Assembly (NCBI GenBank): GCA_041739225.1
Contig: JBGSOG010000079.1
Coordinates: forward strand, 1 to 64,000
Direction: 5' to 3'
Length of the DNA: 64,000 bases
DNA from: BOKV01 sp041739225
GTDB lineage: Bacteria; Pseudomonadota; Alphaproteobacteria; Rhizobiales; Rhizobiaceae
Shown here in pieces: positions 7,053-15,043 of this stretch; positions within the stretch are counted from its first letter, which is position 1, and each line of letters opens with the position of its first letter. The position numbers were made by a program, and so were the translations under genes. The notes under the pieces were generated by a model. That model saw only the letters and a program-made list of their open reading frames with translations, was not told the origin of the DNA and searched no databases.

Positions 7053-9080
7053 CTACCGCGCGCGCCGTCTGCGGCGTCCGCCGTCTTCGCCGCCGTCTGC
7101 GGATATCTTGCGCTCGGGCAGGGCAACCACGGCGGAGAGTTTGGGAAAGGGGTCGGCCTTGTTCGGCATGGCCATTGCGTTGACGAACAATTGCTGGAAA
7201 TCGGGTTCCAGCGCGGTTTCGATCTTTTCGATCCGTGCCACCATGGTTTCGATTTCGCGGCGGTGGCCCCGGTTGAGCAGCGCCATCAGCGCTCCGTCGC
7301 CAGCTGCATTGCCGACGGCCTTCACCTTGTCGAGGTCGCAATCGGGAATGAGGCCGAGCACCATGGCGTATTTGGGATCAATGAACGAGCCGAACGCACC
7401 GGCAAAACGGATGGTGTCTACGCTTTCCACGCCCTGTTTTTGCATCAGCAGCTTGATCCCGGCATACAGCGCTGCCTTCGCCAACTGGATGGCCCGCACA
7501 TCGGTCTGGGTGATCGTGATCGCCGGTTCGCCAGACTTGAGCAGGTAGGAAAAGGTTCGGCCGTTGGAAATGATGCGCGGGCTCTTTTCGGCGAGCGAAC
7601 CGTCAATGACGCCATCTTCGGTAATGATGCCGGCCAGGAACATTTCGGCAATCACCTCAATGATGCCCGAACCGCAAATGCCGGTGACGCCGGTTGCCTT
7701 GGCCGCTTCGTCAAAGCCGGCTTCATTCGACCATTGTTCCACACCGATGATGCGAAAATGCGGCTCCAGCGTTTGCGGGTCGATGCGTACGCGCTCGATG
7801 GCACCGGGGGCAGCACGCTGGCCGCCGGATATCTCTGCGCCTTCAAAGGCCGGTCCGGTGGGCGAGGAGCAGGCAACGGTGCGCTCACGATTGCCGAGCA
7901 CGATTTCGGCATTGGTGCCGACATCGACCAGCAGCATCATCTCGTCCTGGCGGTACGGACCCTGTGCGAGGGTTGCAGCAGCAGCGTCGGCGCCGACATG
8001 GCCGGCGATGCAGGGCAGCATGTAGACGCGGGCGCCGGGGTTGACGGCTATTGCAATGTCCGACGCTTTCAGGCGGGTTGCCCCCGAAACTGCCAGCGCA
8101 AAGGGCGCGCCGCCGAGTTCGGTGGGGTCAATGCCAAGGAACAAGTGGTGCATTACCGGATTGCCGACAAACACGAGGTCGAGGATGTCGCTGCGCAATA
8201 CGCTGCCTTCCTCGCAGACCTGGCCGATCAGGCCGTTGATCGCATCGCGCACGGCATCGGTCATGGCGTGGCGGCCATCGGGGTTCATCATCACGTAGGA
8301 GACGCGGCTCATCAGGTCTTCGCCGAACCGGATCTGAGGGTTGGGCGCTCCGGAAGAAGCCACAATGCGGCCGGACAACAGGGAAACCAGGTGCATGGCA
8401 ATTGTCGTCGAACCGATGTCGCAGGCGATGCCATAGGCTTCGTTGTGCAAGCCCGGCCACAGCGCAACAATGCGTGCGCCGTCTTCATCCTTGTGAATTG
8501 CTGCGGTCACGCCCCAGTTTTCGGTACGCAGGATTTTTTGCACCTGCGGGATCAGGGCAAAATCGGTTTCAAGCCGGTCAAAGCCGATCTGCTTGCCCCA
8601 GTCCTGCACCAGCATTGCCTTCAGCCGGTCAAGATCGCCGAGTGGCTTGTGCATGTCCGGCTCGTCCACTTCGACAAAGCACAGCCGAATGGCGGGGTCG
8701 CGATCGATGTGCATGTCGGACGCCTTCTTGCGCACAACTGCGGCATTGACCACGGTGTCCTGCGGTACATCGATGACGAGATCGCCCTCAATGGTTGCCG
8801 AGCAGGAGAGGCGGCGGGCGGCGGGCAGGCCGCGCACCTTGTCGTAGCGCTCTTCCTTGGGGCCGCGCGGGGAAATGTGTTCATTGGACGAAACAATCTT
8901 GTGCTTGGCAAAATTGCCTTCCTGAACTTCCACCTGGCAGCGCCCGCAAGTGGCACGGCCGCCGCAAACGCTTTCGACGTAAACACCAAGCTGTCGGGCC
9001 GCATCCAGCACAGGTGTGCCAACGGGAAAATGTCCACGTTTGCCGGACGGCATGAAAAGAACGAGGGGATCTCGGCTCAT
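7053..9080 (-). CDS. RACE-type reductive activator of corrinoid enzymes (ASKHA + [2Fe-2S])
   Basis: A 675-residue protein. The N-terminus (about 1-100) is a [2Fe-2S] ferredoxin domain with Cys39, Cys45, Cys48 and Cys93 (C-x5-C-x2-C, then a distant C). A linker domain follows and the rest (about 215-600) is the ASKHA ATPase-like fold of the DUF4445/RACo family: GIACDIGSTTIAMHL, LLVDVGTNAEIVLG and GICGSGIIEVIAEM. Such proteins reduce inactive cob(II)alamin of corrinoid methyl carriers to cob(I)alamin with ATP. It is the last gene of a three-gene operon with the pterin methyltransferase; its start overlaps the preceding stop (ATGA). The C-terminus is unusually Arg-rich (GGRRRRRAR). This is the [2Fe-2S] RACE type, not the [4Fe-4S] RamA type. 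Very confident on family, less on partner protein. Confidence 0.9.
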   Translation of the reverse strand: MSRDPLVLFMPSGKRGHFPVGTPVLDAARQLGVYVESVCGGRATCGRCQVEVQEGNFAKHKIVSSNEHISPRGPKEERYDKVRGLPAARRLSCSATIEGDLVIDVPQDTVVNAAVVRKKASDMHIDRDPAIRLCFVEVDEPDMHKPLGDLDRLKAMLVQDWGKQIGFDRLETDFALIPQVQKILRTENWGVTAAIHKDEDGARIVALWPGLHNEAYGIACDIGSTTIAMHLVSLLSGRIVASSGAPNPQIRFGEDLMSRVSYVMMNPDGRHAMTDAVRDAINGLIGQVCEEGSVLRSDILDLVFVGNPVMHHLFLGIDPTELGGAPFALAVSGATRLKASDIAIAVNPGARVYMLPCIAGHVGADAAAATLAQGPYRQDEMMLLVDVGTNAEIVLGNRERTVACSSPTGPAFEGAEISGGQRAAPGAIERVRIDPQTLEPHFRIIGVEQWSNEAGFDEAAKATGVTGICGSGIIEVIAEMFLAGIITEDGVIDGSLAEKSPRIISNGRTFSYLLKSGEPAITITQTDVRAIQLAKAALYAGIKLLMQKQGVESVDTIRFAGAFGSFIDPKYAMVLGLIPDCDLDKVKAVGNAAGDGALMALLNRGHRREIETMVARIEKIETALEPDFQQLFVNAMAMPNKADPFPKLSAVVALPERKISADGGEDGGRRRRRAR

Positions 9081-9427
9081 GTTGATTTCCCGGGCTTGGC
9101 AGCGTGGTTGGCGCGAACACGCTTGGCGACAGGTTTAAGGGCAGCGGCAACGAGTTGTTTGGCTGCATTTTCCGGGGTGGCGGGTTTTCCAAGTCCTGCA
9201 TTCATCGAAAGGCGGGCCATTTCCATCCACAATGCAGTGCCTGACTCCAGCGCCGCCATTGATTTTTCAATGGCAAAGCCATGCATGTCGGAGGCAGCGG
9301 CCATCGGGCTTTTACCGGACATTTTGGCCAGCCGCGAACCCATGACAAACGGGCTCATGGCAAGGATGTCGCTGGCTTGCGACGAGGCGGTATCGGGCTT
9401 TTTTGCAATTCGTTTCTTGCGTGCCAC
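9077..9427 (-). CDS. conserved hypothetical protein within the corrinoid operon
   Basis: A 116-residue protein read from a GTG at 9425-9427, only 2 bp after the stop of the methyltransferase gene, and ending in an ATGA overlap with the RACE gene. The spacing makes co-translation likely. The sequence is Lys/Arg-rich at both ends (ARKKRIAKKP; KRVRANHAAKPGK) with a Met/Ala-rich amphipathic helical middle (DILAMSPFVMGSRLAKM; SMAALESGTALWMEMARL). That pattern resembles phasin-like or helical scaffold proteins but I cannot assign a family. Position between a corrinoid methyltransferase and its activator suggests an accessory or assembly role. The longer frame upstream is a shadow of the methyltransferase gene. 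Confidence 0.6.
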   Translation of the reverse strand: MARKKRIAKKPDTASSQASDILAMSPFVMGSRLAKMSGKSPMAAASDMHGFAIEKSMAALESGTALWMEMARLSMNAGLGKPATPENAAKQLVAAALKPVAKRVRANHAAKPGKST

Positions 9428-9429
9428 TT

Positions 9430-10518
9430 TCAACCCTGACTGCTGCGGGCTGCACGGCCACGACCGCCGCGGGCGCCACGCTGGCCGGCAAGGGCCGCAT
9501 CGGGGTCGCGGTTGAAAGCGATCCAGGCAGCGCCGCCGGTATCCTGGTTCAGCAGGAAGTTGGCGGCCCGGATGGCCTCCATTTCCTTGCCCGGACGTGA
9601 TTTGGTTGAGCCAAGGCCGAACAATTTGACAAAGGTTTCGTCGTCCATTTCGGGCGGCAGCATGATACCTGCGGCTTCCACTTCCGCGCGTTTCTCGGCG
9701 ATTTTCTTCGGCCCGACCGGCAGGGCAACCGGGTTCATGATGGCGCTGGTCATCCCGGCGGCAAAAGCCATTGGCAGAAAGGCGTTGTTGATGCCGTGCC
9801 TGTTCGGCAGGCCGAACGAGATGTTTGAAGCACCGCAAGTGGTGTTGACGCCCAGCTCCTCGCGCAGTCGGCGCACCAGGGCAAATACCTGTTGGCCTGC
9901 GGTGCCCATCGCACCAATTGGCATGACCAGCGGGTCGACCACGATGTCATGGGCCGGAATGCCGAAATCGGCTGCGCGCTGAACGATCTTCTTCGCGACA
10001 GCAAAGCGAATGTCGGGGTCTTCCGAGATGCCGGTGTCGTCATTGGAGATCGCGACAACCGCGACATTGTATTTCTTGATCAGCGGCAGAACCCGCTCAA
10101 GCCGCTCTTCTTCACCGGTGACCGAGTTGACCAGCGGCCGCCCTTTGGCGGTTTTCAAACCTGCTTCGAGTGCGCCGGGTACCGATGAGTCAATGCACAA
10201 TGGCACGTCGGTTACTGCCTGCACCATTTCGATCAGCTGCGGCATCAAAATCGGTTCGACGAAATTGTTGTCGGCGTAGCGCGGATCGGCGGCCATCTTG
10301 CCGGAGAACACAGCTCCGGAATTGATATCAAGCACGGTTGCGCCTGCCTCGACCTGCGCAATCGCGTCTGCCTGAACGCGGGAAAAATCGCCACGCTCCA
10401 GTTCTTCGTTCAAAATCTTGCGGCCGGTCGGGTTGATCCGCTCGCCAATGACGCAGAAGGGCTGGTCAAAACCGATGATGACCTCGCGGGTGGCCGAGGC
10501 GACAATCGTGTGGGTCAT
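9430..10518 (-). CDS. methyltetrahydrofolate:corrinoid methyltransferase (pterin-binding)
   Basis: A 362-residue pterin-binding TIM-barrel protein of the AcsE/MtgA/MtvA type. Seen motifs: GERINPTGRK near residue 25, LDINSG near 65, LCIDSS near 107, NSVTGE near 130, DPLVMPIG near 195 and NISFGLPNR near 225, all on the barrel face that binds folate. It would move methyl groups between tetrahydrofolate and a methyl-corrinoid protein, the second half-reaction of MttB-type systems. The C-terminal 40 residues (GARGGRGRAARSSQG) are a basic low-complexity tail not typical of the family. A palindromic operator lies 28-49 bp upstream of the ATG, overlapping a likely -10 region, so this gene starts its own operon. 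The corrinoid protein and MttB partner lie about 8-10 kb away. Confidence 0.9.
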   Translation of the reverse strand: MTHTIVASATREVIIGFDQPFCVIGERINPTGRKILNEELERGDFSRVQADAIAQVEAGATVLDINSGAVFSGKMAADPRYADNNFVEPILMPQLIEMVQAVTDVPLCIDSSVPGALEAGLKTAKGRPLVNSVTGEEERLERVLPLIKKYNVAVVAISNDDTGISEDPDIRFAVAKKIVQRAADFGIPAHDIVVDPLVMPIGAMGTAGQQVFALVRRLREELGVNTTCGASNISFGLPNRHGINNAFLPMAFAAGMTSAIMNPVALPVGPKKIAEKRAEVEAAGIMLPPEMDDETFVKLFGLGSTKSRPGKEMEAIRAANFLLNQDTGGAAWIAFNRDPDAALAGQRGARGGRGRAARSSQG

Positions 10519-10545
10519 TTCTTGTTCTCCAATTGGCGAATAATG

Positions 10546-10567
10546 GATATAAAGAGTTCTTTATATC
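10546..10567 (-). promoter_or_regulatory. palindromic operator upstream of the pterin methyltransferase operon
   Basis: A 22-bp palindrome with halves GATATAAAGAG and TTCTTTATATC (10 of 11 positions symmetric). On the minus strand it covers a candidate -10 (TATAAA) that sits about 17 bp after TTGCAG. A near-identical palindrome precedes bmt at 26791-26812. The form resembles ArsR-family (SahR-like) operators of methionine/SAM-cycle genes; that identification is from memory. Confidence 0.7.
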
Positions 10568-10594
10568 GTTATACAGAATGCTGCAAGGCTGGTC

Positions 10595-11686
10595 TCATTC
10601 GGTATGAGAAAGTGCCTTTTCGGCTTGTTCCTGCGGTGAAATTGCATCGCGGTGCAAGAGGTGATCGAGGCGCTCGACGACCTGCGCTTCGTCCCGGCGT
10701 GCTTCCCGCTGCCATGGACGGCGGCCTTTCAGCACGCCCGATTCCGCAACAATTTCGGCAACATATTCTTCCTGTCGGTAAGCCATGACATGGACACCAT
10801 GAACACCGGCGATTTCCTTCACCTCGCTGATGATGTCGATGCACAATTTTTTGCCTTCCGCTTTCTGGTCGGCAGCACCTTCCAGACGGGCAATGATCGC
10901 GTCGGGAATGTGAACGCCCGGGACATTGGCGCGCATCCAGCGCGCGGTACGGGCAGAAGCCAGCGGTCCGACGCCAACCAGAATGTAGCATTGTTCATGA
11001 AGCCCCATGTCGCGAACCCGCTTCATGAATTCGCGGAACAATGGCACGTCATAGCAGTACTGGCTCTGCACGAATTGCGCACCGGCGCGAATTTTCTTGC
11101 CGAAATGAATGGCGCGAAAGTCGAATGGCGGAACAAAGGGATTGATCGCCGCCCCCAGAAAAACCGGCGGAGGGGTGGTCAATTTGCGCCCGGACAGGAA
11201 TTTTGCCTCGTCGCGCATGATCCGGATGGTTTCCAGCAACGACATGGAATCAAGGTCAAATACCGGCTTCGCGCCGGGCTGGTCGCCTGCTTGCACCCCA
11301 TCGCCAGTGAGGCACAGGATGTTTTGCACACCCATGGCCGAGGCACCAAGCACATCGCCCTGGATGGCAATGCGGTTCTTGTCGCGGCAGGAAATCTGCA
11401 TGATCGGTGCATAGCCCATGCGGGTCAGCAATCCACATATGCCGACCGAAGACATGTGGCAATTCGCACCGGATGCGTCGACCGCATTGATGCCGTCCAC
11501 CCATCCGTCAAAAATGCGGGCGCGCTCATAAACCTCTTTGGGGTCAGCGCTGTCGGGCGGGTTGAGTTCAGCAGTCACTGCGAATTCGCCGCGCCGCAAG
11601 ATGCGCTCAAGACGGCCTCTGGAGGAATGACCGGGAAGAGGATCCAGCGGCAATCCCGGATCAACCGGATTGATGTCTGCACTCAT
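10595..11686 (-). CDS. methylenetetrahydrofolate reductase (MetF-like)
   Basis: A 363-residue MetF-family TIM barrel. Typical segments are visible: AVTAELNPPDS near residue 35, NAVDASGAN near 68, MQISCRDKNR near 97, NILCLTGDG near 122 and AQFVQSQYCYD near 213, which bind FAD and folate. It is longer than housekeeping MetF (about 300 residues) because of an N-terminal lead and a C-terminal extension. It overlaps the MetV-like gene by ATGA, so the two subunits are made together, like MetF-MetV of acetogens and methylotrophs. Role: interconversion of methyl-THF and methylene-THF; in this context oxidation of methyl groups delivered by the corrinoid system is as likely as synthesis. A separate housekeeping metF is expected elsewhere in the genome. 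Confidence 0.88.
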   Translation of the reverse strand: MSADINPVDPGLPLDPLPGHSSRGRLERILRRGEFAVTAELNPPDSADPKEVYERARIFDGWVDGINAVDASGANCHMSSVGICGLLTRMGYAPIMQISCRDKNRIAIQGDVLGASAMGVQNILCLTGDGVQAGDQPGAKPVFDLDSMSLLETIRIMRDEAKFLSGRKLTTPPPVFLGAAINPFVPPFDFRAIHFGKKIRAGAQFVQSQYCYDVPLFREFMKRVRDMGLHEQCYILVGVGPLASARTARWMRANVPGVHIPDAIIARLEGAADQKAEGKKLCIDIISEVKEIAGVHGVHVMAYRQEEYVAEIVAESGVLKGRRPWQREARRDEAQVVERLDHLLHRDAISPQEQAEKALSHTE

Positions 11687-12255
11687 TTCGCCAACTCCGC
11701 CTGGGTCTTGTCGCGCACAACCCGAAGCCAGGTTGAAGTTTCACGGATCGATTGGTCGACTGGCTGCTGTACGTCCAGGATTGTATCGCCGCCGACCATT
11801 TGGCGCGAGCCTTCCCAAGCCTTGACCCAGACACAGGGCATGTCGGCGATCACTTCACAATTGCCATTGGCACGAACACCACCGCATGGCCCGTTGCGCA
11901 ATTGCTTCGGGCAATTCATCGGGCAGGACATGCCGGTGGAGGAGAGCGCGCATTTACCGCACATTCGACAATCAAACAGCAGGCCTTTCACTCCCCGTTC
12001 AACGGCGGCTACCGGGCGTTCCAGCCGGTCATGGCCGATCCATTTGAAGACTGGCGCCAAAATCACCAATGATCGCTCGAACACAGAATAGAATGTCTCC
12101 AGCAGACGGGAATTGCGGATCGACCAATATTTGATGGTCAGGCGGCGCCGCACGCGCCCATCGGCGGCAAAATGAACCGGACCGATTTGCGGTTTTGATG
12201 GCGTTGGCTTGTTGGCTGGAACTGATTTTGGCGCGGGGGACGGTTTGTCAAGCAT
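11683..12255 (-). CDS. MetV-like cysteine-rich partner of methylene-THF reductase
   Basis: A 190-residue protein with the MTHFR C-terminal (PF12225, MetV) domain. The Cys-rich core lies at about residues 96-140: DCRMCGKCALSSTGMSCP, then NCPKQLRNGPCGG and NCEV, giving eight or more cysteines for Fe-S clusters. In acetogens MetV couples MetF to low-potential electron carriers; finding it here suggests a reductase that does not rely on NADH alone. I chose the ATG at 12253-12255 because it overlaps the upstream stop codon, the normal operon pattern here; the longer frame adds 20 residues without support. N-terminal residues are Pro/Lys-rich and probably disordered. Confidence 0.85.
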   Translation of the reverse strand: MLDKPSPAPKSVPANKPTPSKPQIGPVHFAADGRVRRRLTIKYWSIRNSRLLETFYSVFERSLVILAPVFKWIGHDRLERPVAAVERGVKGLLFDCRMCGKCALSSTGMSCPMNCPKQLRNGPCGGVRANGNCEVIADMPCVWVKAWEGSRQMVGGDTILDVQQPVDQSIRETSTWLRVVRDKTQAELAK

Positions 12256-12550
12256 TGGCTTTTCCGCCTGCCTTGGCCAGAGCCACCAGACGCTCTTGCG
12301 GGTATTCCGCCTCAATTCTTGTCATTGCGGCCTGCGCTTCGGCATCAAGGTCGCTGCCCACGTCCACCGGGTCCGCCCGTCGCCACTCGGCAAGATAGGC
12401 GTCGGTTTCGGCAGCGCCAGATCGCATGGCGGCCATGTCGATGGCCTCGGTAAAGCGCAACGACAATTCCCGCTTGGCCGTTGTGCGACCAGCCTTGACG
12501 ATCACTTGCGCCGGGATGTCGCGCCAATACACAATGATGAGTTGAGCCAA
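12248..12550 (-). CDS. small 'virulence factor' family protein (PF13769-like)
   Basis: A 100-residue protein starting AQLIIVYWRDIPAQVIVKAG, which matches a small alphaproteobacterial family annotated 'virulence factor'. No experimental role known to me. The start is a TTG at 12548-12550 with GGAG seven to ten bases upstream; the longer frame runs through unrelated sequence. The gene overlaps the MetV-like start and is first of the metV-metF transcript. Its constant association with MetV/MetF and corrinoid genes would suggest a one-carbon role rather than virulence; that is inference from this context only. No signal peptide or membrane segment. Confidence 0.72.
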   Translation of the reverse strand: MAQLIIVYWRDIPAQVIVKAGRTTAKRELSLRFTEAIDMAAMRSGAAETDAYLAEWRRADPVDVGSDLDAEAQAAMTRIEAEYPQERLVALAKAGGKANA

Positions 12551-12662
12551 AATTGCACTCCAAGCCTGAACCAGCGGCGACAGTGTTCGCAATCGCTCCC
12601 GGTTGCTACGCCGCCCGCGACAGTCAAATGGACAAAAACGACGGTGAACCGTCCGGCGATGT

Positions 12663-13136
12663 TCAGGCCGGATAACGCAGCAAGGCCATGCTTTCGAACT
12701 CAAACACCAACTGACCGTTCTGGTTGGTGCCGCTGTTGTGTCCAGCAATGACATGCCAGCCCGGACGCGAGGCAGATGGGCGGCATGACAGTGTGGTGTT
12801 GCTGTAACTTACCGTATCGCCGGCAAATACGGGGCGTGGCCATTTGAGATTCTGGAAGCCACCGGAAGGGCCATATTCCACCGCGCCATAGCCCTGTGCT
12901 GCCAACTCGGCAAACAACACAACTGATGCATCGCGCTGCTTGCGCATCCACATGCCGGCAGTGTGCCAACCCGACGCGCAATGCCCGCCCAGCAGGCTGC
13001 TTCGCGCCGCTTCCGGGTCAACATGGAAGGGTTGCGGATCGTATTTGCGGGCGAAGCGGATGATCTCCGCCTCCTCAAACAAATGCGAGCCAATGTGGAA
13101 AACGTGGCCGGCTTGCATGAACGGGGGCAGCTTCAT
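12663..13136 (-). CDS. MaoC family dehydratase (hot-dog fold)
   Basis: A 157-residue single-domain MaoC-like protein. The hydratase-2 motif is present at about residues 32-44, YDPQPFHVDPEAA, with the catalytic Asp and His pair, followed by GGHCASGWHTAGM. The reaction would be hydration of an enoyl-CoA or related thioester. It overlaps the preceding MaoC gene by ATGA, so the two are translated together; such tandem MaoC pairs may form heterodimers like eukaryotic-type double hot-dog hydratases. The substrate is not obvious from neighbours. No regulator is adjacent. Confidence 0.85.
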   Translation of the reverse strand: MKLPPFMQAGHVFHIGSHLFEEAEIIRFARKYDPQPFHVDPEAARSSLLGGHCASGWHTAGMWMRKQRDASVVLFAELAAQGYGAVEYGPSGGFQNLKWPRPVFAGDTVSYSNTTLSCRPSASRPGWHVIAGHNSGTNQNGQLVFEFESMALLRYPA

Positions 13137-13606
13137 GATGCTTGGTCCGCAATAGCCGCTGGTCGCGTCTTCATCATGATGGCGTTGGCCATGGTTAACA
13201 CCGGCGTGCCGGATTGCTTAAAAAGCTGCGATTTCACCGAAACAATGCCAAGGCCCGGACGGCTGGCGGAAAGCCTTTTGGACAGGATTGTCGTCGTGCC
13301 GGACAGCACATCGCCCGCATAAACTGGTGCCAGCCATTTGCATTCGTCAACGTTGTTTCCGCCCTGGCTGGAACTCTCCAGCAGGAAGGCGTCGCACATC
13401 ATCCGCATCAGCAACGCGCAGGTCTGCCAGCCAGAAGCAGACAAGGCACCAAGGATGGATGCCTTGCCGCCCTCCTCACTCAAATGAAATGGAGCTGGGT
13501 CAAATTGTATCGCAAAATCAATGATTTCCTCCGCATCAATGGCGCGGGGACCAAGGTTGATTGCCTCACCTTCAACAAAGTCTTCGAAGTAGCGAAATGC
13601 CATCAA
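13133..13606 (-). CDS. MaoC family dehydratase (hot-dog fold), second copy
   Basis: A 157-residue protein of the same length and plan as the downstream paralogue. Its active-site segment reads FDPAPFHLSEEGG (Asp and His kept) followed by LSASGWQTCALLMR. It starts MMAFRYFEDFVEGE and begins the two-gene operon. The pair shares perhaps a third of its residues by eye, suggesting old duplication and heterodimer formation rather than recent copying. Candidate role: (R)-hydratase acting on enoyl-CoA in fatty acid or PHA metabolism; undecided. Confidence 0.85.
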   Translation of the reverse strand: MMAFRYFEDFVEGEAINLGPRAIDAEEIIDFAIQFDPAPFHLSEEGGKASILGALSASGWQTCALLMRMMCDAFLLESSSQGGNNVDECKWLAPVYAGDVLSGTTTILSKRLSASRPGLGIVSVKSQLFKQSGTPVLTMANAIMMKTRPAAIADQAS

Positions 13607-13884
13607 TCACCTGTAAATTCATTTGCAGCGCAGCATCATGCAGCTTGGCTTTAGCGCCGGAAGAATGTCAATTGTTACCTCCTCGATGACCGGCCACATT
13701 CGCCCAATACACTCGAGAGGCCCGATTGTTTTTGTGGATGCAGAGCCGTACCGTTGCAGGCAAGTCGCATGGTTAACCAAAAGTAAATGTTTCAATGCGG
13801 GACGGTTTGGAAATTAACGCTTGCGGTGTATGGTCTTCCTCGAATGCGGGTGGAGAACAAACCCGCAACCCACAGGGCAGGTGC

Positions 13885-15039
13885 ATGGTTCGCAGATTTT
13901 CAACAGCGCGCGTAGCGTTCATGATGGCTGTTGTGGCCATTGTGGCTGCGGGCTGTGTTGCGAGGCCACAGGAAAACGCTGCCATTCGCACTTTGCAGCC
14001 GATGGAATCGATCGACCCCAACGCCACGGCGGAACAATTGCTGGCCAAAACCGGCATTCCGGCCATTCCGGCTGAAGATGACGGCATGCATACCGTTGCG
14101 GCGTTTTCAGCGGGCGGTGCCGACGGGGCCTATGGTGCAGGCGTGCTCAACGGCTGGAGCCGCAGCGGCCAGCGCCCGAAATTTGATGTGGTAACCGGCG
14201 TTTCGACCGGTGCGCTGATGGCAGTGCTGGCGTTTCTCGGTCCGCAATATGATGGCGAGCTCGAACGGTTTTACACCACACAAACCAATGACAAGATTTA
14301 CAAGAAGAAGGGCATCAGCGGCGTATTCGGCGACTCGCTCTATGACAACGAGCCGCTGAAAGAGCAGATAGAAGCCTTTGTCACGCAGGACATTCTCAAC
14401 ATCATCGCGGCGGAGCACATGAGGGGCCGCCGCCTTTATGTTGCGACAACCAACATTGATGCCGGTGATCTCGTGGTCTGGGACATGGGCGAAATTGCCA
14501 CTGGAACCCGCACTGACAGTGTGCAGCATTTTCAGAAGGTGTTGCGCGCCTCAGCCGCCGTGCCGGCCTATTTCCCGCCGGTTTACATCAAACCGCAGCG
14601 CGGCATCGAGCTGCGACAGGCGCATGTGGATGGTGGCGTAAAGGCGCCAATTCTGGTTTCGGGTTTCATGTTCCCGGACAACAAACAGCCCAAGGCGCTG
14701 TACATGATCATCAACGGCAATACGACGAAACTCAACTCGTCAACGCCGGTTAAAGCAAGCCTTGCCAGCATTGCGCAAAAATCGATTGTCGAACTCATGC
14801 GCGTGTTGCAGGACGAGACGGTTTACCGCGACTTCGTGGTGGCGCGAAATGTCGGGGCAAAGTTCCGGCTCACGCAAATCCCCGACAGCATTCCGCTGGC
14901 CAATGAAGGGCTGAACTTCGACAAGAAGCGGATGAACGAATTGTATCAGGCCGGTCTAGCCGACGGCGTCAAGGGCCCTGATGCGTGGCTTACCGAGCCG
15001 CCAAAGATCACCCGCTTCGAAAAGCTCGCGGCGAATTGA
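13885..15039 (+). CDS. patatin-like phospholipase lipoprotein
   Basis: From the ATG at 13885 the 384-residue product starts with a lipoprotein signal (VRRFSTARVAFMMAVVAIVAAGC; lipobox VAAGC), so it is probably anchored in the inner or outer membrane. The patatin fold follows: oxyanion-loop GGADGAYGAG, nucleophile elbow GVSTG, and catalytic Asp in VDGGVKAPI near residue 255. It would hydrolyse acyl esters of phospholipids or lipoproteins. I preferred this start to the longer frame since it puts the signal peptide at the N-terminus and has a GGCAGG-like SD. It converges on the HAD gene with a 4-bp gap. Confidence 0.88.
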   Translation: MVRRFSTARVAFMMAVVAIVAAGCVARPQENAAIRTLQPMESIDPNATAEQLLAKTGIPAIPAEDDGMHTVAAFSAGGADGAYGAGVLNGWSRSGQRPKFDVVTGVSTGALMAVLAFLGPQYDGELERFYTTQTNDKIYKKKGISGVFGDSLYDNEPLKEQIEAFVTQDILNIIAAEHMRGRRLYVATTNIDAGDLVVWDMGEIATGTRTDSVQHFQKVLRASAAVPAYFPPVYIKPQRGIELRQAHVDGGVKAPILVSGFMFPDNKQPKALYMIINGNTTKLNSSTPVKASLASIAQKSIVELMRVLQDETVYRDFVVARNVGAKFRLTQIPDSIPLANEGLNFDKKRMNELYQAGLADGVKGPDAWLTEPPKITRFEKLAAN

Positions 15040-15043
15040 CCGG

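Noticed and set aside
6843..9515. An 890-codon plus-strand open frame over the RACE gene
   Set aside because: It lies antisense to the RACE gene over its whole length, is rich in Arg/Gly/His, and starts in repeat sequence; the RACE protein has all its family motifs on the other strand.
10652..12091. A 479-codon plus-strand open frame over the metF/metV genes
   Set aside because: Shadow of MetF/MetV, which show clear motifs and overlapping start/stop codons.
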